DNA from: Siphonodentalium dalli
Taxonomy: Eukaryota > Mollusca > Scaphopoda > Gadilida > Siphonodentaliidae
Direction: 5' to 3'
DNA: 64,000 bases
Assembly: GCA_032622095.1 (NCBI GenBank)
Contig: CP136064.1
Location: 175,540,247-175,604,246 of the forward strand
Part shown: positions 24,140 to 37,412 of the stretch, in pieces
How the letters are laid out: every line of letters begins with the position of its first letter
Numbering within the stretch: position 1 is the first letter of the stretch
Program-made: the position numbers and the translations under genes
The notes under the pieces: model-generated
What the model was told of the DNA's origin: nothing
Database searches by the model: none
Seen by the model: the letters and a program-made list of their open reading frames with translations, nothing else

Positions 24140-24850
24140 CTGGACACATCAAACACAACTTTCGTATGCGAATGGGCGATTTCCTGTGTGAATAGCTATG
24201 CTTCGAGATATGACCCAAATAAAGGAATATGTCCATGTTTAATTCCCACTTGTATGGGTGCTTTCTTGATGCGAATGGGTACATTTCTCTATCTTGACAT
24301 ATTATATACTAAATAAATGAACATTTATCATATCGAATGTGAATCATACGTTAATAACAACCGAACACATACAGACACCATTCATGTACAATATGGATAC
24401 TTCGTATGGATTTCAATATTTGTTATCATCGTTAAGGGCACAGTTTATTAAAGTATATGTCACATGCGAATGGGCGATATTCTTAGTAGTCAGCTAAGTG
24501 GCTTTCTTATATTATCTCAATGAAGGAATATTGGGCATATAACTCACAATCGTATGGGCGGGTCGAAAATATTTGCTTCATGTGAGGTCTTAGAGGCACT
24601 CGGTATATTAAATCACGTCAAACATACCATCGCGCCGCGAATGGGCGATGGAATGTTCTATGTGACTTATTGTGCAGAAATAAGATCCCAATCAAGCCGA
24701 AACAAAGTGACAATATATATATACAAATCCCATGGGTGCGGATGCCTCGTGTGGATTTAGTTATTACCTGTTACCGTGTTACATATTACGAGCACATGGT
24801 ATTTTAAACCGCGGTAAAATATATATCGCAAGCGGATGAGCGATATCTTT
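24140..24850 (+). repeat. Three to four degenerate units of about 320 bp
   Basis: Each unit carries 'cgttaaggcac'-like sequence and then 'tatg.gaatgggcgat' (near 24169, 24464 and 24637, with a weaker one near 24830). They are strongly diverged. Between 23856 and 24140 nothing is recognised, and 24850-25440 holds no gene that can be supported. Confidence 0.45.
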
Positions 24851-25440
24851 TATTATTAACGAACTTGTAGTAGACTGAGTAGTTCGAGCACGAAACGCCC
24901 GGGAGGGTCCAAAGCGTCGGGAGACCATCTCCTCCACCCATTAACGATTATGATCCGAACCATAATCATGTATTAGTAGCGAATATGACAGGAATCCAAA
25001 AACAAAATTCATTATGTATGGATGTCTCACGTGGACTGTTGTATTACCCGTTAAGTGCGCATGGTCTTAAATCGCGGTAGAATATGCCTACATGGGCCCA
25101 ACAACTGAATAATTTCGTATCTAACCTTAACTTGTCTGGACGCTTTGCGTTTACATAAATATTTGGCCATGTATGGCAAATCGACAGTCGCGTCAAGAAT
25201 GCATTTATACCACACATTAATGGCCGGGGTTTGAATATTTACATGCGTTGACAATAGTACAACTAATGTGGCATTGTCCGCTCGTCGACAATTTAAAGGC
25301 AATTTTCGTTGCCATAAATGGATCCAACGGGCTGACAATTATTGTTGTGATATTTCCCTCTGCAGATGTTAGCCCGGGTTCCCTCCGGCTGGCAGGAACT
25401 CGGGCTACGCCGATATTAAGGTGCATGCACAAGAGAACCT

Positions 25441-26470
25441 GGTTAGGCCCGTTCCAAACGACGGATTTTTGTCGACTCGAATCTAATTGTATTAAATCCG
25501 TCAGTGACGCGACTGCGGTAAATTTTGTTTCAGACGGACGCATCTTCGTCGCGTCGAATCTAATACATCGGTAAATTTATTTAAAGGTGCAGCCCGGTTA
25601 CCGTCACAAAATGGTGACGCGTAAATGTAAAGGCCTATATAAACGGTATATTATACATATATACTAAAATACAGTACAACTTATGTATATGTATGTGCGT
25701 AATTGCAGTGCGACTATATTTGTACATGTATATGAGGATGTATATAGTATATATATGTATATAATATACTATAATAGGCGCTACAAATCAATGTTATATG
25801 TGCAACCAATTGTCATGTATGTGTATACCATGCATGTAAATACCGGTATACATGCATTATTATAAATCAGAGACTACCACCCCTACCCCTTATAATAAGG
25901 AATGCAGGTATATATGAATTACTATAAATCAGAGGCAATACCAACCCTACCACTTATCATAAGTAATGCATATATGAATTATTAAAAATCAGTGGTAGCA
26001 CCCAAACCCCTTATATAGTACTTACTATAAACCAGAGACTATCACCCCTAGCTATCCATTACAAAAAGAATTATCGGTTTATATGAATTATTATAAATCA
26101 GAGACTACCGCCCCTACCCCTAAAAATAAGGAATACCGTTATATATGAATTACTATAAATCTACAAATCACAGGCTACAACCATCTATCCCTTATAATAA
26201 GGAATACTGGTATATATGAATTACTATAAATCAGAGGCTATACCACCCCTATCCCTTATCATAAGTAATGCCGGTATATATGAATTATTATAAATCAGTG
26301 GTAGTACCCCTACCCCTTTTAATACGTAATGGCCGGTATACATGAATTACTATAAATCAGAGACTAACATCCCTAACTATTCCTTACAATAAGAAATACC
26401 GGTTTATATGATTTATTATAAATCAGTTGCTACCACCCCTATCCCTTATACCGGTATATATGAATTACTA
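25441..26470. mobile_element. Half copy of the 13.66-kb foldback element, inverted
   Basis: Starts 'GGTTAGGCCCGTTCC' + 'AAACGACGGATTTTTGTCGA', then runs in reverse complement through the 15268-14880 part of the first element and into its minisatellite (25855-26470). It stops within the array at 'tatatgaattactagcaggg', so no second terminus exists. It lies inside the giant element. Confidence 0.7.
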
Positions 26471-26904
26471 GCAGGGTTACCCGGCGTTTCCCAGGTTAAA
26501 GTGATGTGAAACCCTCTGTGGATATTTGGTGGGAATAGAGAATACTCGTGCTCTCAAAGTGTTACACGTATTCTCATAAATTGTATATCAAAATGGCATC
26601 ACAAAACATGATTCTTACACTTGGAATATACGTAGGGCCCACCTTGTCAGGTCGGAGCGATTATAATTTTGTTTATCGCGTTTATTCCCTCCCACAATAT
26701 AGAAGTATTTATTTATTTACAACTGCGTATAATTCAGACGTTATAGCATGAAACATGAACACCATAAACACATTAGTTCGAAACAATAAAAGACGACAAT
26801 TGTGTTTTACATAGAGATGTATCAATCAATCAATCTAGTTTATCACATCTTCATGAAGATACAGATGTCTTAAAGATATGTCCAGGTGCTCCTCTGTTCT
26901 GGTG

Positions 26905-26908
<4 letters not shown>

Positions 26909-26940
<32 letters not shown>
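26909..26940. repeat. (TA)n microsatellite
   Basis: An uninterrupted TA dinucleotide run of about 16 repeats. The open frame that reads through it (26886-27164) shows no recognised domain and is not called. Confidence 0.9.
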
Positions 26941-27473
26941 TGGCTAATCATTTTCAGTTTAAAAGAAATGATGTTATGCATGTATATAGCAGCTACATGT
27001 GTCCGACACAGCGATATTTTGAATTGTTTATGTTAGGCGATGCGTCTGTTCTAAAATATGAAAGAAATCCTCTGTATCGGGCAGATATACACTTGTCAGA
27101 GGATCCTGAAAAGTCATGTGCTACGGACTGCGTTTTCCTTTATCTCAGAAGTAACCATATTTGACTGCACACTGCGACCACTATTTTTGAACAGGCCTGC
27201 ACTACATTTCCATAGCTCTTGTCAATTGTAACTGTTTTTGTGGAAACTATATTGAATGAGACAGACTCAATCGTGTTATAATATTTACATGAGCCATTCT
27301 AATATGCAATCCTCTGACGATTCAAGGTCCCTCAGTTTGAATGAATATATGTAGCTCTTAAATATATTGATATAAATATACTTGTAATGCTTTCTTCTAT
27401 GTATCTGTGTTGCTAGATCATTATAGGAATGCCCTGATTTCCATCCCCATATAAATATGACAGTTGAGAAGAT

Positions 27474-28998
27474 ATAATTGTTCAAGTGACTTAATTCGGT
27501 CACACTTTGTCGAGATTGTGAAATTGGAATGCCAACCACTCCTTATAACGACATGGAGATGGCCTGGGAGATGACTATATATAACTTTGTTGGATATCGG
27601 CGAATTGAACACTCTTATATATGCTAGTGAATCTCCTCTCCCCATCCAATACCCAAACGGCCCCAAATGTGATATAATTAATCATGTCATTAGAGACGAA
27701 CGTGCATGGATTTGGTGGAATCAGTGCTATTAATATATTTGTATAGCCTTTGTCGCAACTCCCCTCATGCATGACTTGAATCGCACCACTTGTGCCATAT
27801 ATAAACCACGTCTATTATACTCATGCGTGCATTGTATAATGGAGATGATTATATATAAGTTTGGTGGTATTCGGCAACTGAACACATTCTTATCATATGT
27901 ATTACCCCCCCCCCCATCTCTCACACAAACGGCACGAATTTCGCGTCTTTAAATCAAACGTTTATATTCCTCGTATCAATAACGTCACTTTAGAAAAGAT
28001 TAACCCTGACCATTCATTATCTTACTCGTAAAAAGTTACCACTGTCAGACCGCCTTGGTGCCATCTCGATTGTACCCTTAAAGTTATTTGTATACATATG
28101 GCAATAATTGTTCTCATTATAATTGAATAATTTCTCAACCAGGCTCTCTTTTGACTAAGTGCGGCCATGTTGGGCGCCATCTTGGATCCTGGATTGTCCC
28201 CAAAGCGGATTTTGGATATGTTGTACCAGAGATTATCCCGCGTTGAATGACACCAAGATCGCTTCTTTAACAATTTTTCTGGGTCAACCCCATTTTTGCG
28301 TACATAACAACGACCATACTATATTGGTAAGAAAAATTGTCTATTGTCCGACCAAAATATATCTTCAATTTACAGAAGAGACAAGAAACCTCCTAAGTTC
28401 GAATCAGCTGGATGTTACTCTAGCACTCCCGGCGTTTTAAAATATTAATGGTGTAACCCGAATAACCTCGGTTCTCGAATTGGAGAAAACAGCGGGCGTT
28501 CAGAACATTTCACAGTAACCTATTGGCATGCATCGACCAAGACCCTACTTGCACATACGATGAAGGGGTTCGATTTTATATTGTGCAAAGGAAATGACAA
28601 CATGGGGTACATTTAGTATGTTCGACGACTACAGCGCTATGCCCTTCAATAAAACACACTCAAATAATTGTTCAAGTGACTTAATGCGTTCACCATTTGT
28701 CGAGATTGTGAAATTAGAATGCCAACAACTCCTCATAACGACATGGAGATGGCCTGGGAGATGACTATATATAACTTTGTTGGATATCGGCGAATTGAAC
28801 ACTCTTATAAATGCTAGTGAATCTCCTCTCGCCATCCATGAACCAAACGGCCCCAAATGTGATATAATTAATCATATCATTAGATACGAACGTGCATGAA
28901 TTTGGTGGAATCAGTGCTATTAATATATTTGTATCGACTTTGGTGCAACTCCCCTCATGCATGACTTGAATCGCGCCACTTTTATCATATATAAACCA
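27474..28998 (+). repeat. Direct repeats of 335 bp, 1190 bp apart
   Basis: 27474-27808 and 28664-28998 are highly similar from 'ataattgttcaagtgactta' to 'catatataaacca'. A third, shorter and more diverged piece ('atggagatgattatatataa') sits at about 27838-27900. Minus-strand frames are shared by the copies ('GDSLAFIRVFNSPISNKVIY' type) but stop soon and resemble no family I know. Two insertions of one element or a segmental duplication would both fit. Confidence 0.65.
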
Positions 28999-28999
28999 G

Positions 29000-30256
29000 G
29001 TATATAGGAAAAGTAGCTGCTCTCAAGTATCTCTAACCGGGAATTACTATTGATTAAATAAATCTTTTCACGGAAGAGAGTTTCCAAGGGAGATAATTTC
29101 TGAGTCTGGCAATGTTTGTCCCAGCAAACACTAACTGGGAAGCATATAGACATTAAACATAATCTATCGCTTCCATATATTAGATATATCTTGATACTAT
29201 GTCTATGATGAATAATAAAGACCTGTGTTTATGCCAAACGTCAAAATAAGGTTATTAATTAGGATGTGTTTACCACTGTCAGACGACTGTCTGACGTGGC
29301 AATGGGGTGTGATGGTTACACTGGTGTAAATATTTCCCATAGGCTTCAATTTTAACGTTTGTTGATCTGCATCAGAGGTCAAATGGAAACTGTTCAAACT
29401 GCCTTCGGATTATGTGAGCTTGACATCTGTGGAAACTTTCCCAATAAAAAAAATCAACACCGTCAGGCTGGAAATCCACTTCAAATTTTCGTTTTTTCAT
29501 AATATCACTAGGGTCAGTTCTGCACTACAAAAATAGTGTTATTTTTTCAATCACACATAAAATTTCTAAAAAGCCACAACAGACTTCATCTTTAATGAAC
29601 GGGCCTCTTGGCAAATAAAGTTTGTGGGAGAATGATTCCTTGAATTTTTGTCAACAGTTTACTTTTAATTCATGCAACAAATCACAGCCCAGACTCGCCC
29701 AGAGTGTTTTAAAATGTGTTGATCGGAATGGTACATCGATATGTCCCTCAAACCAAATCAAGCTGGTTAAATTGCCTGACATCTAGATATATATGCCAAA
29801 TATGTATGTACACAAGTGCTACACCTATCAATAGTGTCACTTAGTCTAGTTCTTTCCAAAGACAAATACATGTAGGTAACCTAGGCATGCATGGCCATGG
29901 CGACATGGGTGTACTCCCAACTTTGGTAACAATATTTTGGGGTGATGGGTTGGGCCACAATTTCAAACACAATACGCTCCAATGGGTCGATTTCTAACGT
30001 ATTGGAATGCGAAGTATCCGTGTGGCGTGTGTGACAGGGACGTTTATCGGGGAGGATGCGTATAGGCCTATACGTACTGCATGGTATTTACGTTACATGC
30101 CAAGTAAGGCATTCATTGCAATCTCACATGTTAGGTTAAAATATTATATGAGAACCAAGGCACTCATTGTGATCTCACATGAAAGTTAAAATGTTATATT
30201 CCTATATAGCCACCGGCCCTAGACAGGCATTCATTGCAATCTCGCATTTGGGCGGA
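29000..30256. other. No gene seen
   Basis: AT-rich DNA inside the giant element. 30108-30250 contains three short direct repeats of 'cattcattgcaatctca'. No coding domain. Confidence 0.4.
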
Positions 30257-30632
30257 TATTGGAGGCCAAATTCACATTTATTAATAATTGTGCTTAAGCG
30301 CAATTAAATAGCGCTTCAATGCAATTCAATTGCGCTTCAGTGTAAATCTATTGCGCAACAGTGTAAATTTTCAATTCAGTGCAATTCAATTGTGCATAGG
30401 CCTATATGGCTACCCCCCCCCCCCCCCCCCCAGTTAATTAAAGAATAAATCCATTAGAAAATTATTTTACCATATATATGGGCACCCCAGTTAATTAATG
30501 AATACATCCAATAGAAAATAATCTATTCAGGGGTGTAAGCTTGTAACAATAATTGCTTCAGCGCAATTGATATGAATCAAGCTGGATTGCCCTGAAGCGC
30601 AATTATTTATAAATGTGAATTTTGCCTTTCAT
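30257..30632. mobile_element. MITE with 'AAATTCACATTTAT' inverted ends
   Basis: Left 'ggccaaattcacatttatta' with 'ataattg' is mirrored by right 'caattatttataaatgtgaa' with 'ttttgcc'. The interior repeats short 'gcgcaatt' / 'aattgcgctt' motifs in both orientations, and a C run of about 19 lies near 30413. No target duplication was settled. Confidence 0.6.
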
Positions 30633-32309
30633 AGGCGGGGGCATATTTTCATTTATCTATGTGTTATTGAGGGGTGTGGACTGGCAATGGAAGTGCGAAT
30701 CTTACAAGAAGGTTCTTAGATTTGAAGCAATGTGCAGAGTCAATCTTTAGAAAAGACTAGGTTGCCCTGAAAATGGCCGTGTTTTGTTTTGGTTTTTTTT
30801 TTGGTGACCACTGCTGGTCTGTGGTCCTTGTGGCGTCACATCTGAGACACGCCATCGTCCTCCAACATTTCCGCCAGCCACCCATTTCACCCAGCCATCT
30901 CTTTTAAGTTTTGGTAAACAATTTGAAGTAAAATGAAATTCAGCGAATCCATCATTGAATCATGTAGTACTAGTACTATTTGCATGTATTGTACAATTAT
31001 ATAACTTTCAACACACATCTCAAAGTGATATAAAAACCTTGAAATAGATGGTTATTAGTACTTATACTTGAAAAAAAAACTTTAATTTAAGACAGACAAT
31101 ATTCAAAAGCAGTCGTAGTCACTACTAATAGAAAAGCAAAGGTCATCACCGATTAGCCTTGGTGCGCTGTTAGCGACGAACTCCTTATTGGCATTACCGA
31201 TTACCGGTTACTTTTGCTAGACAAACATTGCTAGCCAAGCCAAATAACGAAATTTTATCTGGTCACATATGTCAACATCCGTTATAGGACGATTAAGCTG
31301 GATGTCGTCTTTCTCCGAATCAAAATGGCGGAAGCCTCATGAGGAGACCCCATAAGTTTTCCCATATGGTTCAGTGCGGCCACACTACTTACGAAAGCTG
31401 ATTGTTCAAACTTAATAGTCGGCATAATAAATGATTATTTGAGCTTTCATATATATACTCCACGCGAATCGCGACAATTCAGATTGACTCGTTCTTTTGT
31501 TATAGAGGGATTCATCATGTTGGAATAGGTTACACACCAGTAAATATTTTACATATACATGTATGTGTAGCCAAACGAACTCGGCCTCACTGGGCGTCAT
31601 CTTATTATTATTTTAAGTGCGGCTGCTATATAAGAGTGTACATTCGGATGTAATAAAAAGTGACTGCACATTTTTGATTTTTGTCAAAGTGGCAGTGTCT
31701 AGTGTCAGTTTGACAATTTAAGGAAACTTTTGCGACAATGTTTATGATTTTTTTCCCGGAGAGGTTAACGAGATACCGTGCACAGAAGAAGATCGAAAAA
31801 GTCGACCAACTATAATTCTCCCCCGGAAGTCACATTTGTGTCACATTGGTCTTACACGCACGAAAAAAGAGACACGCAGTCAAGCTGTGTGCGTTTTAAA
31901 ACCAAAATGTGACTGTAAAAAACACGGGACACCTTTTTCGCACGATATTTCATTAATCGCTGCAGTAATGAAACCACAAAAACGCCCACCGGGCCCGGGT
32001 TTCCCGACATGCTGAATTCATTACCTGCAATGAAACTGACACATATATATTTTCGAAAGCATGTAGACAATGCCACTTTAAACAAGCCGTTAATTTGTTT
32101 TTGTTATGATACGTACCTGATTTGAAAATCATGATCGCTCTCCAGATTATCCATAAACCATAATGATTGTCGAGGTTCGCGGAAAACCAAAACGTCTACG
32201 AAGCCGCCTCTTTGAAATAAAGCATGTTTCGGCAAAACTTGAAAGCGAAATCAACACGTTGTAACTGATTTTTATCGGGACGAATCGCGCCATCTTTCTA
32301 TTTTCAATT
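30633..32309. other. No gene seen
   Basis: Short frames on both strands without recognised domains. This is the inner boundary region of the right arm of the giant element. Confidence 0.4.
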
Positions 32310-32329
32310 TGAGACGCAAAATACCCCTC

Positions 32330-34025
32330 GGTTATGTCCCGATTTATAGATGGAGTGCAGATGAACAACATAGTTCAGCTACAAAGCCATTAACGTCAGA
32401 GCCCGACGTGTGGGGCAATCACTACCAAGACCATCCAATTAACCTGACCGAAGTACCCTTAGATACAAGATTTTGTCCCGATCTGTCGGGAGACGGTGGA
32501 ACAACACCAAGTTGAGCTACAATGTTATTAACCTCAGAACGAGACGTCCGACGTAATCGCGACTAGGTCCGTGTTACTAACGTGACCATGCTACTTCTAG
32601 ATACGACGTTTCTCCCCGGTCTGTCAAGTTGATGCGCAATGTCATTAACGTCAGAACGCGACATCCAATATTATCGCGACCAGGCCAAAGTTACTAACAT
32701 GGCCACAGCACTTCTATGTGCCAAGTCTCGCTCATATCTGGCGAAAAACAGCAGTGACGATGGACCAATATCAAGTTGAGCTACAACGTCATTAACGTCA
32801 GAACGCGACGTCTGAGGTAATCGGGACCAGGTCCAAGTTAATAACATGGCCACAATACGTCTATGTACCAAGTTTCGAACTGATCTGCCTATAAACTGCG
32901 GAGGAGTGACGAGGGACCATCATCGAGTTGAGCTACAACGTCATTAACATCAGAACGCGACGACTGGTGTAATGGGGACCAGGTCCAAGTTAATAACATG
33001 GCCATAGTACTTCTAGGTACGAAGTTTCGCCTCTATCTGCCGAGAAACAGCGGATGAGTGACGATAGATCACCATCCGTTGAGCTACAAAGTCATTGCGC
33101 CATGCAGGACGCGACGGCTAACGTAATCTGGACCTGGTCCACACCAATAACATGGCCACAATACGTATATGTACCAAGTTTCGTCCCGATCTGTCGATAA
33201 ACAGCGGATGAGTGACGATGGACCACCATCTGGTAAAGCTACAACGTCATTAACGTCAGAACGCGACATCTGACGTAATGGGGACCAGGTCCGAGTTAAT
33301 AACATGGCCATAGTACTTCTAGGGGAGAAGTTTCGCTCATATCTGCCGAAAAACGGCACAGCAGTGACGAGGGACCAATATCAAGTTGAGCTACAACGTC
33401 ATTAATGTCAGAACGCGACGTCTGATGTACTCGGGACCAGGTCCACATAAATAACATGGCCACAATACGTCTATGTACCATGTTTCGAACAGATCTGCCG
33501 ATAAACTGCGAAGGAGTGACGATGGACTACCATCAGGTTGAGCTACAACGTCATTAACGTCATAACGCGACGTCTGACGTAATGGGAACCAGGTCCAAGT
33601 TAATAACATGGCCATAGTACTTCGATGTACGAAGTTTCGCTCATATCTGCCGAAAAACGGCACAGCAGTGACGAGGGACCAATATCAAGTTGAGCTACAA
33701 CGTCATTAAGGTCAGAACGCGACGTCTGATGTAATCGGGATCAGGTCCACATTAATAACATTGCCTAAATACGTCTATGTATCAAGTTTCGTCCCGATCT
33801 GCCAATAAACAGCGGATGAATGACGATGGACCACCATCGGATTGAGCTACAATGTCATTAACATCAGGACGCGATGTTTGACGTAATGGGGGCCAGGTTC
33901 AAGTTAATAACATGGCGATAGTACTTCTAGGTACGAAGTTTGGCTCAGATCTGATGAGAAACGGCGCAGCAGTGACGAGGGACCAACATCAAGTTGAGCT
34001 ACAACGTCATTAACGTCCACCACAC
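32330..34025 (-). repeat. 152-bp satellite array, right arm (inverted)
   Basis: About 11 monomers are reverse complements of the left-arm satellite. From the outer edge inward the first monomers pair with those of the left arm (same variants in the same order). This shows that the two arrays descend from one another and did not expand independently. Frames of 60-90 residues in this block are periodic by-products. Confidence 0.85.
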
Positions 34026-34099
34026 AAACACTTACACAAACAAACATTGCATTTACTATATACGATTTTATTAAGTCCAAACCCGCCTCATGAAACTGA

Positions 34100-34328
34100 C
34101 TAAAAATTGTTGCTACAAAACTCGACGAGTATTACTATAAAACTCGTTAGCTTGTTTTTTACTACAAAACTCGTCGATATTTTACTACAAAACTCGTAAC
34201 CCAAATTACTACATAACTCGTCGATTTTACTACAAAACTCGTGAGCTACCACAAAACTCGTCGATTGTTACTACATAACTCGTGAGCTACCACAAAACTC
34301 GTCAGTTACTACATAACTCGGCGTAACA
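34100..34328 (-). repeat. Right-arm terminal minisatellite
   Basis: Mirror of 20440-20668, with a handful of differences (for example 'gtaatttcagg' against 'gtaatttggg'). Ends CGGCGTAACA at 34328, directly followed by the GCATC target repeat. Confidence 0.85.
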
Positions 34329-34333
34329 GCATC

Positions 34334-35547
34334 TCCATCACCCGATGACGAATGGAAAGTAGCCGAAATAGTAAGGAAATATGCGCAAACTTTAAAACTA
34401 TGATCCGGAGACGGATAGCATGAAAGTACCGTTTCTAATTTCGAAGATAGCTGCTGATTACATGTCTATTACATGACCGAAACTGATAAATTGTGTCAAC
34501 TACAATTTAATATATGTCATTCTGCGTCAATCATACGTCGTGGTTGACATCACACAATTTTGAACCAAGAATTTGAAGAGCTCCTGATCAGGTACGTATC
34601 ATCGTGAAATTAGTCAAAGAAACATGGCCGCCGTCGGATTTCAGCCACTCGTTTCATCGACCACGAAAGTTACATTAAGTAATGTTTTTAATATTTTTTT
34701 GGTATTTTTGACTTTGAGAAAAACAATGCCGATGGTCTTGAATTTAAAAATTGAATTTCCAATTCATGAGCACAGGCTATATAATCATATGCATAAAGCC
34801 ATTCTTTGAGAGTTTTGGTGCTGATTCGATACAACACACGAGTCACGAGTGACGTATACTATTTATAGATCCTGGTACCGCTACAATTGACAATACTTAT
34901 AGTTGCTTATTAACTAAAATTTATGTTAGTGAGTTTATCACTAACTCAAATTTATAAACTAGTTATTCGGTAAACCAGTTTGCATTACAACTTGCAAATG
35001 CACAAATAAAACGTATACCGTAAAGAATACGCAGGATAATTTTGTGCTCTTAAATTAAAGAATCTTATTACATTTTGTTACTATATTTGGCATATTAATG
35101 GCGAGTTATTTTACCCTACATTGAGAACTTTGCATTTTGAATTTCGCGAAACTAAACACTTGTTCTATATATGCATAGCCAATATCGTTACCTAACTCAA
35201 GAACAGTTCTCCTCTAATCAACTAAGACATATATTTGTTCGTCAGAACTAGTAAAAAACAGCATTTTATGTGCAAATAATTCAGATATTCTGGCAACGAA
35301 TCTGCACCAAAACACACAAAAGAATCGCTTCATGTCCTTCATGCATAGGCATATATACCAGGCCTCCCCCGTGACTCTATATATCTTCTTTTTCTTCTAC
35401 TTCGTGATATTCGACCAGTAATCAGTGGGTTGATTACTATTATATGATGGATATTTTAGGTCTATACAACGGAGCGCGACACAAGCTCCTATGAGAGAGA
35501 GCTAGAGAGTTATGGTCATTTATGGCCAATCATTGCAACCAGTAGCA
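34334..35547. other. No gene seen
   Basis: After about 20 bp shared with 43830-43850 the sequence diverges. One frame at 34624-34809 begins 'MAAVGFQPLVSSTTK' but shows no domain and is not called as a gene. Confidence 0.4.
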
Positions 35548-37100
35548 TTACAAAGTCAAGTAGTGCATAGGCCTACCGGTACATGACGAACAAAAAATAA
35601 GAAGAAGAAAAACCAATACCACGTGGTCGTGCCATAAATAGAAATAAATTATATTTAAAATATTTGTACTAATTACCATCTGAATCTGAAGTTTATACGG
35701 CACAGTATCGTTTCGGACGTATAAGTGCCGGGTGGATGAGGTTAGGCTGTTGGTGTTGAAGCCTCTGCAGGACTGATGATGTAGAGTCCAGCGCTGTGAT
35801 GTTGTCCTGCATGGTCGAGCACATTCCACTCCCGGACGGTCCTCGGAAAGAATGAGTTGTTGTGTTCCGGACAACCGAGGTCGAACAGTTCAAACGGATT
35901 TGAGTTGTTACACTCTCTCTGAGAGACTATATTTTGGGAAGAATAGCCCTCGAATTTCCGTGCTTTTATTTTTCGACCCACTTTTTTCTTAAGTGTTACG
36001 AAATCATGAGTTTTCATAGCCGGGACCGACCCCTCAACAATCTTACGGAATTGGTCTAACCGCTGGTCCTTTCGTCTTGCATCTGCTGCATGCCGAGGTC
36101 ATCTAACATGTTGGTGACTGTGGCGATCTCTCTCGATCTATAATCGCCGGATATGAATCTTGCAGCTCGTCGTTGAACTTTCTCGATCTTGGTGATGTCT
36201 TTTTCCTCATAAGGGTCCCAAAACGACGGCTGCATATAGTCCAGTGTGGATCGCACCATTGCCTCGTACGCTATCTTCTTGCTTTTGTGTGGTGCTCTTT
36301 TGAGGGATCGCCGTAGAAAGCCCAGTGTGCTGTTTGCTTTCTTGACCATGCTTGTTATGTGAGATGTCCATTTTAGGTCGTTTGAGATTGTGATACCGAG
36401 GTAGGGGTTTTATGAAACTGATTTAAGGATCTGGTCGTCAAGTGTATAGATATAGCTGCTTGTGGGTTTGATTGACATGGCGGTAGCACTTCTTTGTGTT
36501 GAAATGCATATCCCAAGTCGTTGCTCATTTCTCCAGATTTTTTAGGTCAGATTGGAGAGTGATATGGTCGGCAAATGATTTTATCGGTCGATAGAGAAGG
36601 CAGTCGTCAGAGAAGAGACGAACTTGCGAGGTGACACTGTTGAGCAGGTCGTTGATATGGCAGAGAAAAAGAAGCGGTCCAAGTAAATTTACTTGCGGGA
36701 CGCCCGAGTCTACTGAAACGTCTTCTGATGAGGATCCCTCAACTACTACTTTCATCTGGCGATGTGTGAGAAAGCTGGTGAGCCACATGTGGATACTGCC
36801 AGTGATGCCATAGCTTGTGAGTTTGGAGAGTAGTTTTTTGTGTGGAACAGTATCAAATTTAAAGCTTTGGAGAAATCAAGTATTACTATATAAGTCCGTT
36901 TGTATTTTGGCATTAACAGATTTATAGATGTCGTGTGTTGTAGTAAGTAGTTGAGTTACGCAGGAATGTCCTTTACGGAATCCATGATTTAATTCTGTAA
37001 GGATCTCATGTTTCTCCAGATGGTCTAGTAGGTGTCGACAAATGATGTGCTCCAAGATCTTACAGGAGACGGGTCGATAATTTTCGGCGAGGTGTATACC
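35548..37100 (-). pseudogene. 5'-truncated LINE (CR1/Jockey-like) reverse transcriptase, dead
   Basis: Read on the minus strand. It enters at the 'NYRPVS'-type RT motif (near 37075) and passes 'HLLDHLEKHEILTELNHGF' and 'FDTVPHKKLL' (near 36840). It then continues with 'MWLTSFLTHRQ', 'GVPQVNLLGPLLF' and 'LFSDDCLLYR' (36788-36525), the connection domain 'KVQRRAARFISGDY' (36349-36056) and the C-terminal 'FFPRTVREWN' (36017-35742). The active-site box reads FSDD where FADD is usual. GVPQVN replaces GVPQGS. Stops and frame changes separate the blocks. No endonuclease domain is present, as expected for 5' truncation. The 3' end is near 35548. In an active element this enzyme copies its RNA at a nicked chromosomal site. 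Confidence 0.85.
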
Positions 37101-37259
37101 ATTCAGTCAAATGAAGAATATCTTCTTGGGCAGTCGTCATTTTCATCAGATGATAACAGCAGACACAGAATATCAGGAAATACAAAAACTTTCAGGAAAA
37201 TACACAAAACATCAGGATAATATCTTCAAAAACGCGCATAATATGACGGAAACATAAAC

Positions 37260-37412
37260 TGTTGGACTTTGAGATTAACGCTTTATATTGTACCCTGATA
37301 TTTCCGACCTGGTTTATTGGCGCGACCAATTTTATGTTCATCATTAATTAAATCTATCGTTGTAACGAGCGGTTGTTAAGTTCATCGATCCCGGATAGTT
37401 CTAAACATAACA
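37260..37412 (+). repeat. 5' LTR
   Basis: Begins TGTTGGACTTTGAG and ends CTAAACATAACA, the usual TG...CA. Compared with the 3' LTR it has G for A at base 5, 'ttccgacc' for 'ttcctacc' and 'gttgtaacg' for 'gttgttacg'. It contains AT-rich sequence but no certain TATA box or polyadenylation signal. Confidence 0.92.

Larger units (their letters stand above)
20440..34328. mobile_element. Giant (13.9 kb) foldback element with satellite-filled inverted arms
   Basis: The ends are TGTTACGCCGAGTTATGTAG and its exact complement. They are flanked by GCATC on each side (20435-20439 and 34329-34333). The first 330 bp or so of the arms match with only a few differences, and beyond that the satellite monomers correspond one to one. 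The unoccupied site at 43849-43853 carries a single GCATC. The interior holds no recognisable transposase, integrase, polymerase or capsid gene, so it is non-autonomous or decayed. The TG...CA ends and 5-bp duplication recall integrase-type insertion, but a DDE transposon is equally possible. The interior is a mosaic of other repeats. Confidence 0.8.

Noticed and set aside
26886-27164. A 92-residue frame ending 'CATDCVFLYLRSNHI'
   Set aside because: It starts in a (TA)n microsatellite and matches no family I know.
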